Positions 35,701-46,535 of a stretch of 64,000 bases of DNA are shown in pieces. This DNA is from Glandiceps talaboti (Eukaryota; Hemichordata; Enteropneusta; Spengelidae). A model generated the notes under the pieces. It was not told the DNA's origin. It made no database searches and was given only the letters and a program-made list of their open reading frames with translations. The first letter of the stretch is position 1. Every line of letters begins with the position of its first letter. The position numbers were made by a program, and so were the translations under genes. Location: contig NC_135557.1 in assembly GCF_964340395.1 (NCBI RefSeq), forward strand, positions 10,921,046-10,985,045, given 5' to 3'.

Positions 35701-35973
35701 GGGTTGAGAAGTAAAATGTACTCTTACATAACAGATTCCACTTCCGCACGTAAAGCAAAAGGTATAAAAAAGTTAGTTATAAAAAAGAATATTACTCACG
35801 AGGAATATAAGAAAGTACTTTTTTGAAAATTTACAAATGAAACATTCCATGAATACTATACTATAAATCACCAGATTGGTAGTTACAAAATCAACAAAAC
35901 TTCTTTAAGTTGCTTCAATGATAAAAGTTATGTTCTTGATCATCGTAACATGTTAGCATATGATTTGATTTAA
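32762..35973 (+). pseudogene. DNA polymerase B (protein-primed type), heavily damaged
   Basis: Replicative polymerase. ATG 32762 opens two related motifs, NPLTNRLIKVGGRVYNKLI and NHITKRMIKIGNDTYPTLI, resembling the viral 2-cysteine adaptor domain. A TAA at 33167 is followed in the same frame by SSYIKLPKEL and CFRWCHLAYKFP, typical of Polinton polymerases. The exonuclease motif YSDFES is at about 34041-34058, a zinc-like RVHDHCH segment near 34380, and GYDIHF near 34490. Polymerase motif A, YLDVNNLYGWAM, is at about 35038-35073. The motif B (KxxNSxYG) region is absent between about 35425 and 35450. Motif C reads FTVTDS (35512-35529), where the first metal-binding Asp is Val. Another deletion lies near 34920, and many frameshifts occur. 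It cannot be functional. Confidence 0.9.
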
Positions 35974-36515
35974 TATGATTTAATATGATTTAATATGATT
36001 GCCATGGTAACATCCATCCATGGCAAGTAAGGGAGAAAAGCCTTATAGGCCTATATAATCCCTGTAGTGTTCCAGTACTGGTCCAAGACAATTTTAAAGT
36101 CTTTAACAGTTTCTGCTCCAATAACATGTTCTGGCAAATTGTTCCAGTGGAGTACAACACGTTGAGAAAAGAAGTATTTCCGGATATTCAGTCTGACAGT
36201 TGGTTTAAAAATCTTGAGTGAGTGTCCTCTTGTCCTGTTTGTTGGATGGTAGGTGAATAAAACGCTTTGATCAATTTTGTCAAATCCTTTCAGAAAACGA
36301 AAGACTTGTATCAAATCTCCTCGCAACCGTCTTTGTTCTAATGTTGTTAAACTGAGTGCTTCTAGCCTTTCAACGTAAGTGAGATGTCGAAGTTCAGGTA
36401 TCAGCTTGGTAGCCCTCCTTTGCACCTTTTCTAAGAGTTCGATGTCCTTTTTCAGATATGGGTTCCAGAATTGCACTGCATATTCAATGTGTGGCCGAAT
36501 ATGGTCACATTACCT
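35974..36515 (-). mobile_element. 5'-truncated non-LTR retrotransposon inside the Polinton
   Basis: The minus-strand frame 36476-36051, open upstream to about 36510, encodes the C-terminal end of a CR1/L2/Rex-type reverse transcriptase. It reads IRPHIEYAVQFWNPYLKKDI, then LEKVQRRATKLIPEL, and ends with RVVLHWNNLPEHVI. The 142-residue tail is intact. The 3' end (35974-36000, minus strand) finishes in tandem AATCATATTA 10-mers, like the short repeat tails of CR1/L2 elements. It has higher GC than the Polinton around it. It lies just after the polymerase stop and ends next to the minor capsid gene, so it landed in the gap between two convergent genes. Confidence 0.85.
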
Positions 36516-36525
36516 TAAGTAAACT

Positions 36526-37163
36526 TTAGGCAAGCTCGAGTTGAAATGAAATTGGCCAACCATTAAAATCTATTATTTCGTTATTTTGATTAGTTATCCA
36601 AATTCGAAGATTAGTTATATTCATTTTTTTATTGGTACTGGAACATTCACAGGAAATGAATACGTGACAGCTTCTCCTATTTCACCCCGGTCTTGTATCG
36701 TTAAAATTTGCAAATAATTAGACCTTTTCCCATTGATGTAATTAGTAGGTGTATCTATAATATCGCAGTAGACTACGTCTTCAGTCACAGGAAGAAAATC
36801 TGCTTTGTTTGGACTAATACTCGATGCAACATATTCTTTCTCTTTAAAACCAAGTATCTTTGCTAAATTCTTGGGTTTTGAAAAGTCTACTTTAACATTA
36901 TTATTAAGTACCATCTGTGTTTTTCCTGTTGGTAAAATTCTCTTAAAATTAATTAATTCCATTCTACCAATTGCTTGTGATAATGTTTCTACATTGTAAT
37001 TACCTGGTTCTACATTTTTAACTGATGTTTTTTTATCAACAGTAAAAGCAATTTCATTGTTTTCTTTTGTAATATTATACCAGGAATTATATAGTTTACA
37101 CTCCAACAGTTGTATCTGTTCGTAACAAGTCAGTGTTTCTGAAAAAACTGATAGTAATATCAT
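36526..37163 (-). pseudogene. Penton-like minor capsid protein, one frameshift
   Basis: On the minus strand, from ATG 37163 to a stop at 36526-36528. One frame change at the A7 run near 36622-36628 splits off the last 33 codons. Landmarks are CKLYNSWYNI (near the start), PGNYNVETLSQAIG, LAKILGFKEKEY, and VVYCDIIDT...YINGKRSNYL. The C-terminal part, ITNLRIWI...IIDFNGWPISFQLEL, fits the final beta strands of the single jelly-roll minor capsid (penton) protein of Polintons. This protein forms the capsid vertices. It is the only clear gene on the minus strand of the element. Identity is by pattern; the jelly-roll was not modelled. Confidence 0.7.
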
Positions 37164-37239
37164 TAAATTTGTTGTTTATATACAACTTAATTGTTTTTTG
37201 TTTATATATATTTATATATATATATATTATATACATAAT

Positions 37240-38232
37240 ATGCCATCAAATTTTAGATTAGGTATGATAAGACCACAAGGCTATGCACTTAATGATCTCA
37301 GAGATGTTTACATATCGAATTTAGCCGGACGACATAATAATAAAGATTTCGTCTTTAGATGGAAAAATGAATCTAAATCATTTAATTTAGAACAAGCGGC
37401 AGTTCAATCACATGAACATACCAATAATTTAGTAGACCTAAATGATATAGATGAGACAATTAAAGATTACAAAATAACAAAACATCATGTACCATTTGGT
37501 TTTGCGTATAGCAACAGAGATGCCAAGTTCTATACTTTTGATTTACCACGAGACTTCATTGAATTAATTGAAAAACCATTAACTACTATTGACCATGGTT
37601 TAACTGACCGAGTTCCTTATGTGTTGGTTTATAATAGCAATACTAAAATATTTAGTTTAGCTGATATCAGACACTATTTACCGGTACCAGACCGTAGGTT
37701 AGATCTTCTAGACCCAAAACTGCATTTAAAAATGGATGCTTCAAAAACAATAGTAAAAGATAACAATACTTTTCTTAGTATTATGAATTCAGGGGAATGG
37801 TATTGTAGTTATGACATTAAAGAACTAAATATTCAGTTATTTTATGATGCGCAGTTTAATGTACTTGGTTTGAAACCTATTGATGAGGCTAAATTAAAAC
37901 TGGATGCTGTTAGTGATGCGATGACGTACAAGAGAGTAGCCAGTGGTATTATTATTATTAAATGTATTAAATTAAATACTGAGGGTGATTATGGAACTCT
38001 TTTGGATTGATTTTCAATAAAGTGTGACCGACGTATATTATTAACTATTAAAATTCATATTGATAATGAGAATATTAATGTTACTTTTACAGAAAATAAA
38101 GTGTCATCTAAATTAGCAGAAGCGTTAAAAGAAAATGAAGTATTATATGCAATAACACAAGGGTTATTGTTTCTAGATATCAAAACAATAACTTTGAAAC
38201 GTATGATTCTTTTAGATATTAAAGTATTTTAA
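37240..38232 (+). pseudogene. Unknown 330-residue Polinton protein, one internal TGA
   Basis: From ATG 37240, after a TATATATATATTATATACATA leader, to TAA 38230, with a single TGA at 38008-38010. It begins MPSNFRLGMIRPQGYALNDL and has beta-rich segments (FGFAYSNRDAKFYTFDLP, YVLVYNSNTKIFSLADIRHY). The part after the TGA continues with a regular Leu/Ile pattern, supporting a single gene. No family was recognised. The position next to the minor capsid gene, divergently transcribed, suggests a structural protein such as a fibre or a second minor capsid component, which is speculation. Confidence 0.65.
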
Positions 38233-38296
38233 TATTGACGTCATACTTGGAGTGTGTCTATTTAAACAAATATATATTTCTATAGTATATACACAA

Positions 38297-38698
38297 ATGA
38301 ATAAAAAAATGCAAAGTCAAACAAAATACCAAAGTTATCCAACACAGGCTGTTTCACAGAGTATGCCACAGGAACAAAGGGAACTAAGTTATGAGCAAAG
38401 TTGTATTCCAGCTCAGGAACAATTTAACAAAGCCATACAAGAACAATCTATTAGAAAGTAGAGAGATTTACCACCAAATGAAATATATAAAGTAGTTAGT
38501 GTAAACCCAATAAATAGTAGGTTTGGTTTAAGTTATATAGGTGAAATTGAAAATAAGGTTAACCAGAAATTTAAATATTATCTACCTCCACGTATTGAAA
38601 GACAAATGGAGTGTCTGAATCGACTGGACAACAGTATTGGGCATATAGTTGTATTAGTATTTAAGCTTGCGTGTATAATATTTCATTGTACTTATTAA
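38297..38698 (+). pseudogene. Gln-rich Polinton protein at right end, one internal TAG
   Basis: ATG 38297 to TAA 38696, interrupted by TAG at 38459-38461. The first 54 residues are rich in Gln, Ser and Pro (MQSQTKYQSYPTQAVSQ). After the stop the same frame continues with LPPNEIYKVVSVNPINSRFG followed by LSYIGEIE and YYLPPRIERQM. This short beta-rich motif pattern (YKV...RFG...YLPPR) is one I have seen in mobile-element-associated proteins. It resembles an OB-like nucleic-acid-binding segment, but this is a weak match. The last residues run into the right TIR. Confidence 0.5.
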
Positions 38699-38877
38699 AC
38701 ATTTTATTTAACTATAAAAAGGTGAAATATGGGGGTTGTCGTTTTAAACTTTAAAATGAACCTCTTTTTTTTGTTGCCTTAAATTTTAGTATAAATTGAA
38801 CTCTTTATCTAACTTTAATAAGGTGAAAAATAGGGGTTGTCGAAAAGTGGTCTTAAAACCGTATATTTATTACTACT
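38681..38877 (-). repeat. Polinton terminal inverted repeat, right
   Basis: Ends TATTTATTACTACT. Read on the minus strand it matches the left TIR from AGTAGTAATAAAT inward for about 195 bp, with about ten substitutions and one indel in the first 155 bp. Confidence 0.93.
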
Positions 38878-38883
38878 AATTAT
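38878..38883. repeat. Polinton target-site duplication, right
   Basis: AATTAT, identical to 21200-21205. Confidence 0.92.
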
Positions 38884-38914
38884 AAATTATAAATATATAG
38901 CTATACATACTGAT

Positions 38915-39595
38915 GAAGTCTGTGCATGTGTGTGTGTGTGGGTGTGTGTGTGTGTGCATGTCTGTCTGTCTGTCTGTCTGTATCACCATTTCCAAAAAAC
39001 GGCTGCATCAATTCAAACGAAATTGTATAGACATGTTCCGTAGGGTAATGGCAAGAATTGATTAGGTTTTGATAATGATCCAATGAATATTAATGACCAA
39101 TTTGAGTAATTAATCGAACGAACAAGTATAAAGTTGGCATCAGATTCTGATTCAGATTCAGATTCAGGTAGCGATATCTTATGAACGTTATATTGAGCGT
39201 CAGATAGCCTCAGATCTGAATCTGAATCTGACACCAATTTTATATCCGTGCTCTACACTACTGAGAAAGACTCTGTTTTCAGGGGTTCTATGCCAACCTT
39301 ATTTTGTGTTCCCCTTGGATCCGCACTCTGCATTGGCTGCACAAACACGAGAAAAAGAAGACTGAGGCAGTCAGATGGTCTCAGATCCGAATCTGAATCT
39401 GATGTCAACTTGTACAGCTTTACACTATTGAGAAAGACTCTGTTTTCAGGGGTTTTGTGCCAATCTTATTTTGTGTTTGCCTTGGATCTGCACTCTGCAT
39501 TGGCTGCACAAACACGAGAAAAAAAGAAGACTGAGGCAGGGTATTTAAATGATTCAAACTCACCAGAAAACAATTTTTTTTCTTGGCCTTAAAAT
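38915..39595 (+). repeat. Dispersed repeat family F, copy 1, with internal tandem duplication
   Basis: A GT/GTCT microsatellite (38925-38983) leads into a block with TGCATCAATTCAAACGAAAT and GGTAATGGCAAGAATTGATT, shared with 53690-53815 (+) and, inverted, with 43335-43440. From 39250 a unit of about 170 bp (TCTGTTTTCAGGGGTT...ACACGAGAAAAAGAAGACTG) is repeated in tandem (about 39262-39375 and 39436-39540). TCTGATTCAGATTCAG and its complement near 39145 and 39215 form a local inverted repeat. Confidence 0.8.
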
Positions 39596-39599
39596 AGGT

Positions 39600-40650
39600 T
39601 TACAATGAGTGTGGATTGTACATAATCATTTATCTAGCTCTGTATCTCAGGATATAAATACACTCTCACAAATTTATCAAGTGTAATAATCTATAATTTA
39701 TGCCCAAATGTGTGTGGTCAAAATATGGCAAATAGACCAAGCCTCGCCTAGCATACGGAGAAAATTTCGCGACAATGTATCAATAATGGTGACATATACA
39801 TTGACCTCTATATAATTAGTGTACAGTGAGGGCGTGCCACTCCAAAAAGCTTGAGAATGTGTAAACTCGTGGTGGGACAGAAGGAAGTTCAACACGCACA
39901 TGCCATATCCCAGGTATGTAGGGGATCACAAAAGCCAAGTGAAGTCGAGGATGGCAAGCTTTCCTGTGCTGAGAATAGGAGGCGTGGTGGGCATTTGAAC
40001 AACATTTTGACAACTAACTTTCATCGGGACTTGACGAATCACAGATATAGAACTGAATTTCTTGTATAAATCCTTACAGGAGGCATTCATTTTAAATATG
40101 GTTAATTCCCTTTTGGTGAAACAAAATTGAATATGGAACTACTGAAATGACAGCGGTGAAACTATCGAGTATGGCGTTGTTTGTCAAGAAATTGATCATG
40201 CATGCTCAGTTAGGCTTGACCTCTATCATAGCCGTAAATATAGGCTTGAGGAAACAACTAACAAATATGATATGAGCAACTAACCCAACGTATTACGATC
40301 GGATTACGATGTTGGCGCGTTTATGTTCCTCCCACAGTCTGCCTGTTGGTGCAGAATGCGCCCTCCTTCTGTGAAAGTGAAAATCGTTTTTTACCTGACC
40401 ATTCCTAGCATGCGCGATTTAAATTGATGGCTCACTAAAGTCAAATATGACTGTACACTGACTGCTTGCTAATATGTATCATGTATCTTTATTGTACACT
40501 GGTTTAACTTTGAATAAAAATGTGCCCAGTTCAAAATTGTAACATTTTGCAGAGCAGCAAATTACAAATTCTTGTGTGGGAAAGTACAAAAGAAGTGCGC
40601 ACATGCACTGTGCATTTCCCGCGGGGGTCTAGAAAGTGTCCTTTATTTAA
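39600..40650. other. No gene recognised
   Basis: Mixed-composition DNA with short frames of no recognisable content (for example 39851-40069). No repeat boundaries seen. Confidence 0.4.
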
Positions 40651-40654
40651 AGAC

Positions 40655-42000
40655 AGCAAGTCACAATAGTATCAGAGAGGGAAACTCCAAAAAATACGGT
40701 AAAAGTCGTTCAACATGAGGCCTCGTGCTGCATGCAGTGACTCCGAATATGCGCTCAATCTCATTTACATCTTGTTCCTTATTTTAAAACATTTCATACT
40801 GATAAAACGTAGATCTCTTTTTGGAATATTTGATGGCCCTGAAAAACTATTAAACTAGGTAGGCAATTTAGGATCCACACTTTGAAGATCCACTTTCAGT
40901 TGTCTTCGACCTTGTCTTTGGTTAAAATGTCGTTTATCTCATTGCACTATCACTAGAGTTATTCCACAATTCATTTTGAAGCAACAATTTGCTATGGAAA
41001 GAATGGCCCTGAATTTGCAAACAGAGCTGTACCTTCGACATCAAAATACAAACTGCAGTACCCATTATAATGATAATGACAAGGATAATTCAGTGAGTTT
41101 ACCTTGGGTTCCGACATTAAAGGGCCATAAAAGTTTTGGGAGTTAGGTAAAGAAACATATTATTTTGTTGTGTTACTTATTTGAGAAAACACCACCCAGT
41201 TTCTTGTTTTACTTTAAATCTTTTCAGTACTACATTGAAAGATACAACATTAGGCCAGAAAAAATGAAAAAGCTGCACAACCTACCCATATTTTTTGGTG
41301 ATGGGCAATACATCCTCATGCGGCCTTGGTAAATCAGTAAAAAGCACACCTTGTTTCAAAATTAAGGATATTTCTTTATATATTCTGAATAGTACATATA
41401 ACAATATGCATTTGAGTCTATTCCAAATCATATGATATCTTACACAGTGGTTTACTTGGCTCCGATGATGCATACAAGCATGCATTGATAAAATTAATTA
41501 AAAAGAATTGAGCAAAAGTTTACGACCATGGAAGTGGGCTGAGCAGTCATAGGGTCATCACAAGTCTGAAAGTCTTGAAATGTTTTGCCCTTTATTTGGG
41601 ATTTTGGAACCAATTAAACTTCAGGAGAAGTCATTTACCAAGTGGACATCCGCAAAATATCTTTCAGCTTTGCCACAACAAAATACACTTCCAGATAATA
41701 TGTAATGCATAGCATAACTTTTTCAAATCTGATATTTTAAATTATGTGTATGGTTTAATATTTTATGCCTCTAAATGGCCTCCTACACTGTCTTATTTTA
41801 ATTTTTTTTCACCTTTGGAGTTGTCTCCTTCCAATCAGTAGCAATTAAGATGATAACTGTCTATCTCCCAAAACAAGATGGAAGGTGGCTGGCTAAGTAC
41901 CTCCCTGTAGAGGTTAGAGCTAATTAGAGACATCTCCTTATCCATGTGAAATCCACATCCTGTGTAAAGTAATCTCAACTGTAGTGTAGGTCACAGAAGG
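40655..42000 (+). repeat. Dispersed repeat family, copy 2 (partner 6890-8385)
   Basis: Same orientation and order of landmarks as copy 1, from AGCAAGTCACAAT to TCCTGTGTAAAGTAATCTCA followed by CTGTAGTGTAGGT. Copy 2 lacks about 70 bp near its end that copy 1 has. Non-coding. Confidence 0.8.
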
Positions 42001-42899
42001 GGTGGCTAAAATAATGCTTGTGTATCATTTGGTGGGGCTTAACATTTTTAGAGAGGAGAGGGTGAGAGGAGCTACAAAATTTGTGTAACCGTGTATTATT
42101 AACTGTAGCGATGTAGACAAATTGCAAGAGATAGTATCAAGATGACTGAATAAGTTCTATCCAAACTCGACTTGAAATATTTTGCTATCATTATATATAG
42201 TTTCATCCCTGTCAAGCATTGTGAAAAAATGAAATCGACCTACCTACCAAATGTAATGGGTTAGAATGCCCGTTCAACAGCTTGTTATTTTTTCCGGCAA
42301 AACTATGCGTATGCTAAAATAGATATTATATAACTTGCATGCACATTTATGTAAATTAGCTACCTGTCTAAAATTCAAATGCATGATTGCACCAAGACAA
42401 ATTTCTGCGCCCCCCACCCCCCGTCATTTTGGTCAAGCTACGGCCCTGGGCTGTAACTATGGTATCATCGACCAAGACAGACCTCAATTCTAATCGGATG
42501 TAGACTGAATGCCTTCCGTAAGGATAATATTAGGTTTGTGATTCCTACACATAATAATTGCTGGAATGCAACAATCTTGCTTATAATAGGCTATTAGTAC
42601 ATGATATACCCCTGACTTGGCTAGACGGTGTGCCAAACTATAGAAATCTGAAAGTATTTTGTGATATCAATCTATGTATGTAGTGGAAACAAACGCACAT
42701 GTGTATTAAACAAAGTAAAAACAAGATTTTAAATTTTGAAATAGTGAAAAGATCGTATGAAGTTATAGGCAAAATCTCAGCATGATTACCTGCAGATGCG
42801 ATCTTATGGCCAACAACATGTAATAATGTGGGGCTTTTATAGAAAGATGTAGCATAGATCTCACAGTCGGCGTGTTTAAGGCCAATAAGAAAAAAAAGA

Positions 42900-43530
42900 A
42901 CCACTTTCTGGTGAGTTTGCATCACTTAAATACCAAGCCTCATTTTTTTTCTTGTATTTGACCAGCTAATTCAGACTGCAGATACAAGGGAAAACAAAAT
43001 AACTCTCCCTTCATTAAATCCTTCTTCAGGGAAGACAACTTCAGAGCTAAACATGAACAATTAACAAAAAATTGCATTGTCACACCACTTTAGACAATGT
43101 TACCTGACCTGAAGCAACAACTTTCTTTTGTGTTGCCAACACGTCTAATTACCAAAAAATTCCAATATCTTATTAAAACTAAAAGCTACATCAATAATAT
43201 TTTCAGAACAGATGCGCGTCGGTATTGCAAATCCATGTATCAAATTATGTTGAATTTGAAGTGTGCATTCTTGAGATATAGTTTATTCACCAAAAACCAT
43301 TAATTACACAACATGCTCATTCATATTCATGGTATGTTTACGAAAACCTACAGTTCTTGACATTACCCTACGGAACAGGTCTACCAAATTTCTCTTTGAA
43401 TTGATCCAGGCGTTATAAAATGGTGATACAGACACACACAGACACACAAACTTTTCAAGGAAACAAGTCTGAACGGCTTGTGTGACACTGTGTAAATCAT
43501 GGCTGAGCACATTGAATGTTGTCAACTAAA
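42900..43530 (-). repeat. Dispersed repeat family F, inverted copy
   Basis: Read on the minus strand, it has TGTGTCTGTATCACCATTTT, then AATTCAAAGAGAAAT and CGTAGGGTAATGTCAAGAAC in the same order as 38960-39065. At its far end, CATCACTTAAATACC is the inverse of the GGTATTTAAATGATT end of copy 1. The middle is diverged. Confidence 0.65.
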
Positions 43531-43568
43531 ACTGGTTTTAACTCCGATATGCCGAATAAAAGTCAACA

Positions 43569-43830
43569 TTACAGCTGTTTTTCGTAGACCGAGTCAAAAC
43601 TTTGAAATAATCAATCAAGATCAGTGAGATTGACAATAACGTTTCATGTTGAGATAGACAGCAAAATGATAACACACAAGCATCGCTTACACCGTGTGGG
43701 CTCTTTATTCAGTTAATGACATGAACTCAACTACATAAGGTATAAACAGTTGTAGTTCAAACAAAATCCATGGTTACCAGTCAGTGAAAGTTGGTAGAAG
43801 CTGTTAAAGTTTACAGATGATTCGACAAAA
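43569..43830 (+). repeat. Inverted repeat pair 43.6/44.9 kb, left arm
   Basis: About 260 bp from TTACAGCTGTTTT to GTTAAAGTTTA. The reverse complement matches 44655-44925, including TTTCATGTTGAGATAGACA and CAAACAAAATCCATGGT. The arms enclose about 820 bp. No transposase is seen in the interior. Confidence 0.75.
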
Positions 43831-44654
43831 TAGAGAATGAAAACCATTACATACATATTGTTAGGTTTAAAAGTATTGGTTTCCAACTTTGTCTCAATAT
43901 TTGCTACAGCAGTGACAGGCATTGTTGAAGTTACACTAAAACTTAAATGTAATATCACCAGGGTTCACAGTAGTCGCCTTGTCTGGAAATACTAGTCTCA
44001 TACATTTTGAATGATAGTTATAATTTGCCGGTGTCTACATGAACACAAAATTGATGAGTATATATCCCTGAAAACAAAGCAAGACTTAGTCAAGGAAAAG
44101 CAGACAACTGGTTGTATACAGTTGTCTATTCATTCAGGCAAACCCATTGACCGCTTGTCAATATCCAACTGTGATACCATCCTAAAATTTGCAAGTAATT
44201 TACTGTAAACTTACACAACTGGAGCAAACTTGGAGACTAGCTTTGAAACCAGTACTAGTAATCTATCAACTTCTACAATGTAAACATTATCGTTCTTTAT
44301 TTGTGGAATCGACATAAACGCATACTCTATTCCCTATTTACATGTGCACCTAAAATGCAGTCTATATATTGAAACAGTTATTATGCATATTTATTTTCGA
44401 TTTCCAGGGCTTTACATAGGCAACTTCCCAGTGAAAGTTGGTGAAATTTGTTAGATAAGATATACAAAAAGCTATTCTCACTAGTGAAACCCAGAATATT
44501 TCTTTTGGTGTATCTAATAAACCATGTAGTACATAAATGTCTCGACATCATTCCAGCAGAGTCCCTAAAGAACTATACATTTAAAATGTACATACAGGAT
44601 AACTGTTTCAGTATATTGACTACATTTTTAGGTATTTAATATCGGAAGGGTACG

Positions 44655-44925
44655 TGTATAAACTTTAACATATTCTACCAACACTGGCTGGTGACCATGG
44701 ATTTTGTTTGAGCTTCAACTTATTATACCTTGTGTAGTAGTGTGCACACTGTTACTGTTTATATCATTAACAAAATAAAGGGACATCACCTTGTAAGTAA
44801 TGCGTGTGCTATTTTTATGGTGTCTATCTCAACATGAAACCTTAGTTGTGTTAAGGCTCACTGATCTTCATAGTTTATTCAATATAACTGACTCCTTCTA
44901 CGGAAAACAGCTGTAACATTTCTAC
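44655..44925 (-). repeat. Inverted repeat pair 43.6/44.9 kb, right arm
   Basis: Partner of 43569-43830; shares GATCAGTGAG, GTTTCATGTTGAGATAGACA and ACCAG(T/C)CAGTG blocks in inverted order with indels. Could be long inverted termini of a non-autonomous DNA element. Confidence 0.75.
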
Positions 44926-46530
44926 TAAATACACATTGGGAAAATAGCTGAATTATGAGTTTATATCCCATTCCTGCTAAATACCAGTAAGGGATATGTT
45001 TTATTTTCACACCCTGGTATAGGAGATGGAGGAACTAGAACGGATACAAAACTTAAGTATGATGAAGACATTGAGTCTAATGAATATAACATCAAAGGTA
45101 AAGAGTAATTTAATAACACAGTCTATCTTTCAGATTTTGGGGTACTATTAAAAGTCCTGAGATTGAAGCATTTGCAGTTTGCTATTGATTTACACTTAAT
45201 TCACCCCAAACTGCTTTCTTTGGCAAATAGTGCAACGCCATTGGGCATTTTGTCTGTGATTGGATGTTTGAATTTTGTGAAGTTTCCTAGAACGATGACA
45301 TTGCAATTTTTTTCTCATGTAAATCTGATAGTAAACATACTTATGTAAATGGGTACCTGATAGGATGCGATTATAAACCCAGGTATATAAATGGGTACTG
45401 GTAGGATATGAGAGCAAACATAGGCATATAAATGTTCGATGTGAATCGCGATCGTAGTTCCGAGAGGTAGCACCAATGTGGCATCCATGGTTGTTATCGT
45501 ACATTTGCACTGAACGTATTCGGTTATTCTTAGCCCAAATTCGTCACATTAAAATGCATGTATTTCCGGCAAATTTTGATGAAAAATCATTTTCCATTCA
45601 TGAAAATTAAAAAGATATCAAATTTTAGAGAAATAAAGAGAAATGCATTGTTTTCAATTATTATTACATGTACCTTTACGGCAAGGTGAAACCAACAACT
45701 CAAAACTAAGTGATAGCTAGCCTAGAGGTACATACATCAACAATGTGTTGTGTGTGTAAAACGTGCCTGTGTAACTGTCAACTTCCTTTCTGAAATTTTT
45801 ACATTGTGAATTATGTTAAAATTTTGGAAATTGGTGATCTCAACATACTTTAGTGCATTTTAGTTTGCTGAATGGATAAAATAGGAGTTTTTGATTTTGA
45901 TCACTTCTTAATATTATAATATAGAAATGTGCTAATGATACGCAAATAAATATGCAAATTAGGGACCCCTTTATTTTTCAAAATCATGGCGAAAACTGAG
46001 AATGTATTATTCTGGATGCCAACGTGGTTTCTAACTAAACAATGTATGGTCAAAATCCTTCAATTAACAGAAAAGGTCATTCATCCAATCAATGAACCCC
46101 AACTGTTATAATATTGTAAAAGTGTATAAGTAGCATCCTGATCTGACAAGTATACCATATTGAGAAATTACATAACTGCCCCCAATAACACTATTGTTAC
46201 GATGTTAGAATGCTGTGATTGATGAACAAAGACATGATGTTAATGACTGTGTGGGTGAATTTTAAATTACATCTCATGCATCTCAGGACTTCCAGAGTAA
46301 GGACTTTACCTATACTGTGAGTGGAGGTCTAAATGGTAGCAATACTGTATAGGAACTAGACTAATAATTTACGAAAATGGCTTGGATCTAAATATAATGA
46401 AGGGACAATTGCTTGTTCAAGAACAAAACGTTTTGGGACATTAGTCTAATGTGTCATCCCTGAAGATAAATGTAAATAATGTTCTAGAAAGTGACTATGT
46501 TTCACGACTGGAAATCTGGTTTACTAAGGA
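44926..46530. other. No gene recognised
   Basis: AT-rich host DNA. A short tandem repeat at about 45345-45435 has two to three units of about 45 bp with TATAAATGGGTAC(C)TG.TAGGAT. No coding signal seen. Confidence 0.45.
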
Positions 46531-46535
46531 CACAG

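Larger units (their letters stand above)
21206..38877. mobile_element. Polinton/Maverick (adintovirus-like) element, full length
   Basis: 17,672 bp bounded by inverted repeats of about 195 bp with 5'-AG...CT-3' ends and a perfect 6-bp target duplication. It encodes the diagnostic set: chromodomain integrase, major capsid protein, packaging ATPase, minor capsid (penton-like) protein and protein-primed-type DNA polymerase B. It is clearly more AT-rich than the flanks. An adenain-type cysteine protease, usual in this group, was not recognised. Most large genes carry stops, frameshifts or deletions, so this copy is inactive. Polintons are self-synthesising transposons related to adintoviruses and virophages. 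The two TIRs differ at roughly ten positions over their first 155 bp by eye, so insertion is not very recent. Confidence 0.96.

Noticed and set aside
23148-38232. Recoding of TGA as an amino acid in the Polinton
   Set aside because: TGA interrupts several genes, but TAA and TAG stops, frameshifts and deletions are equally present, and genes such as those at 32335 and 30878 end normally. Decay is simpler.
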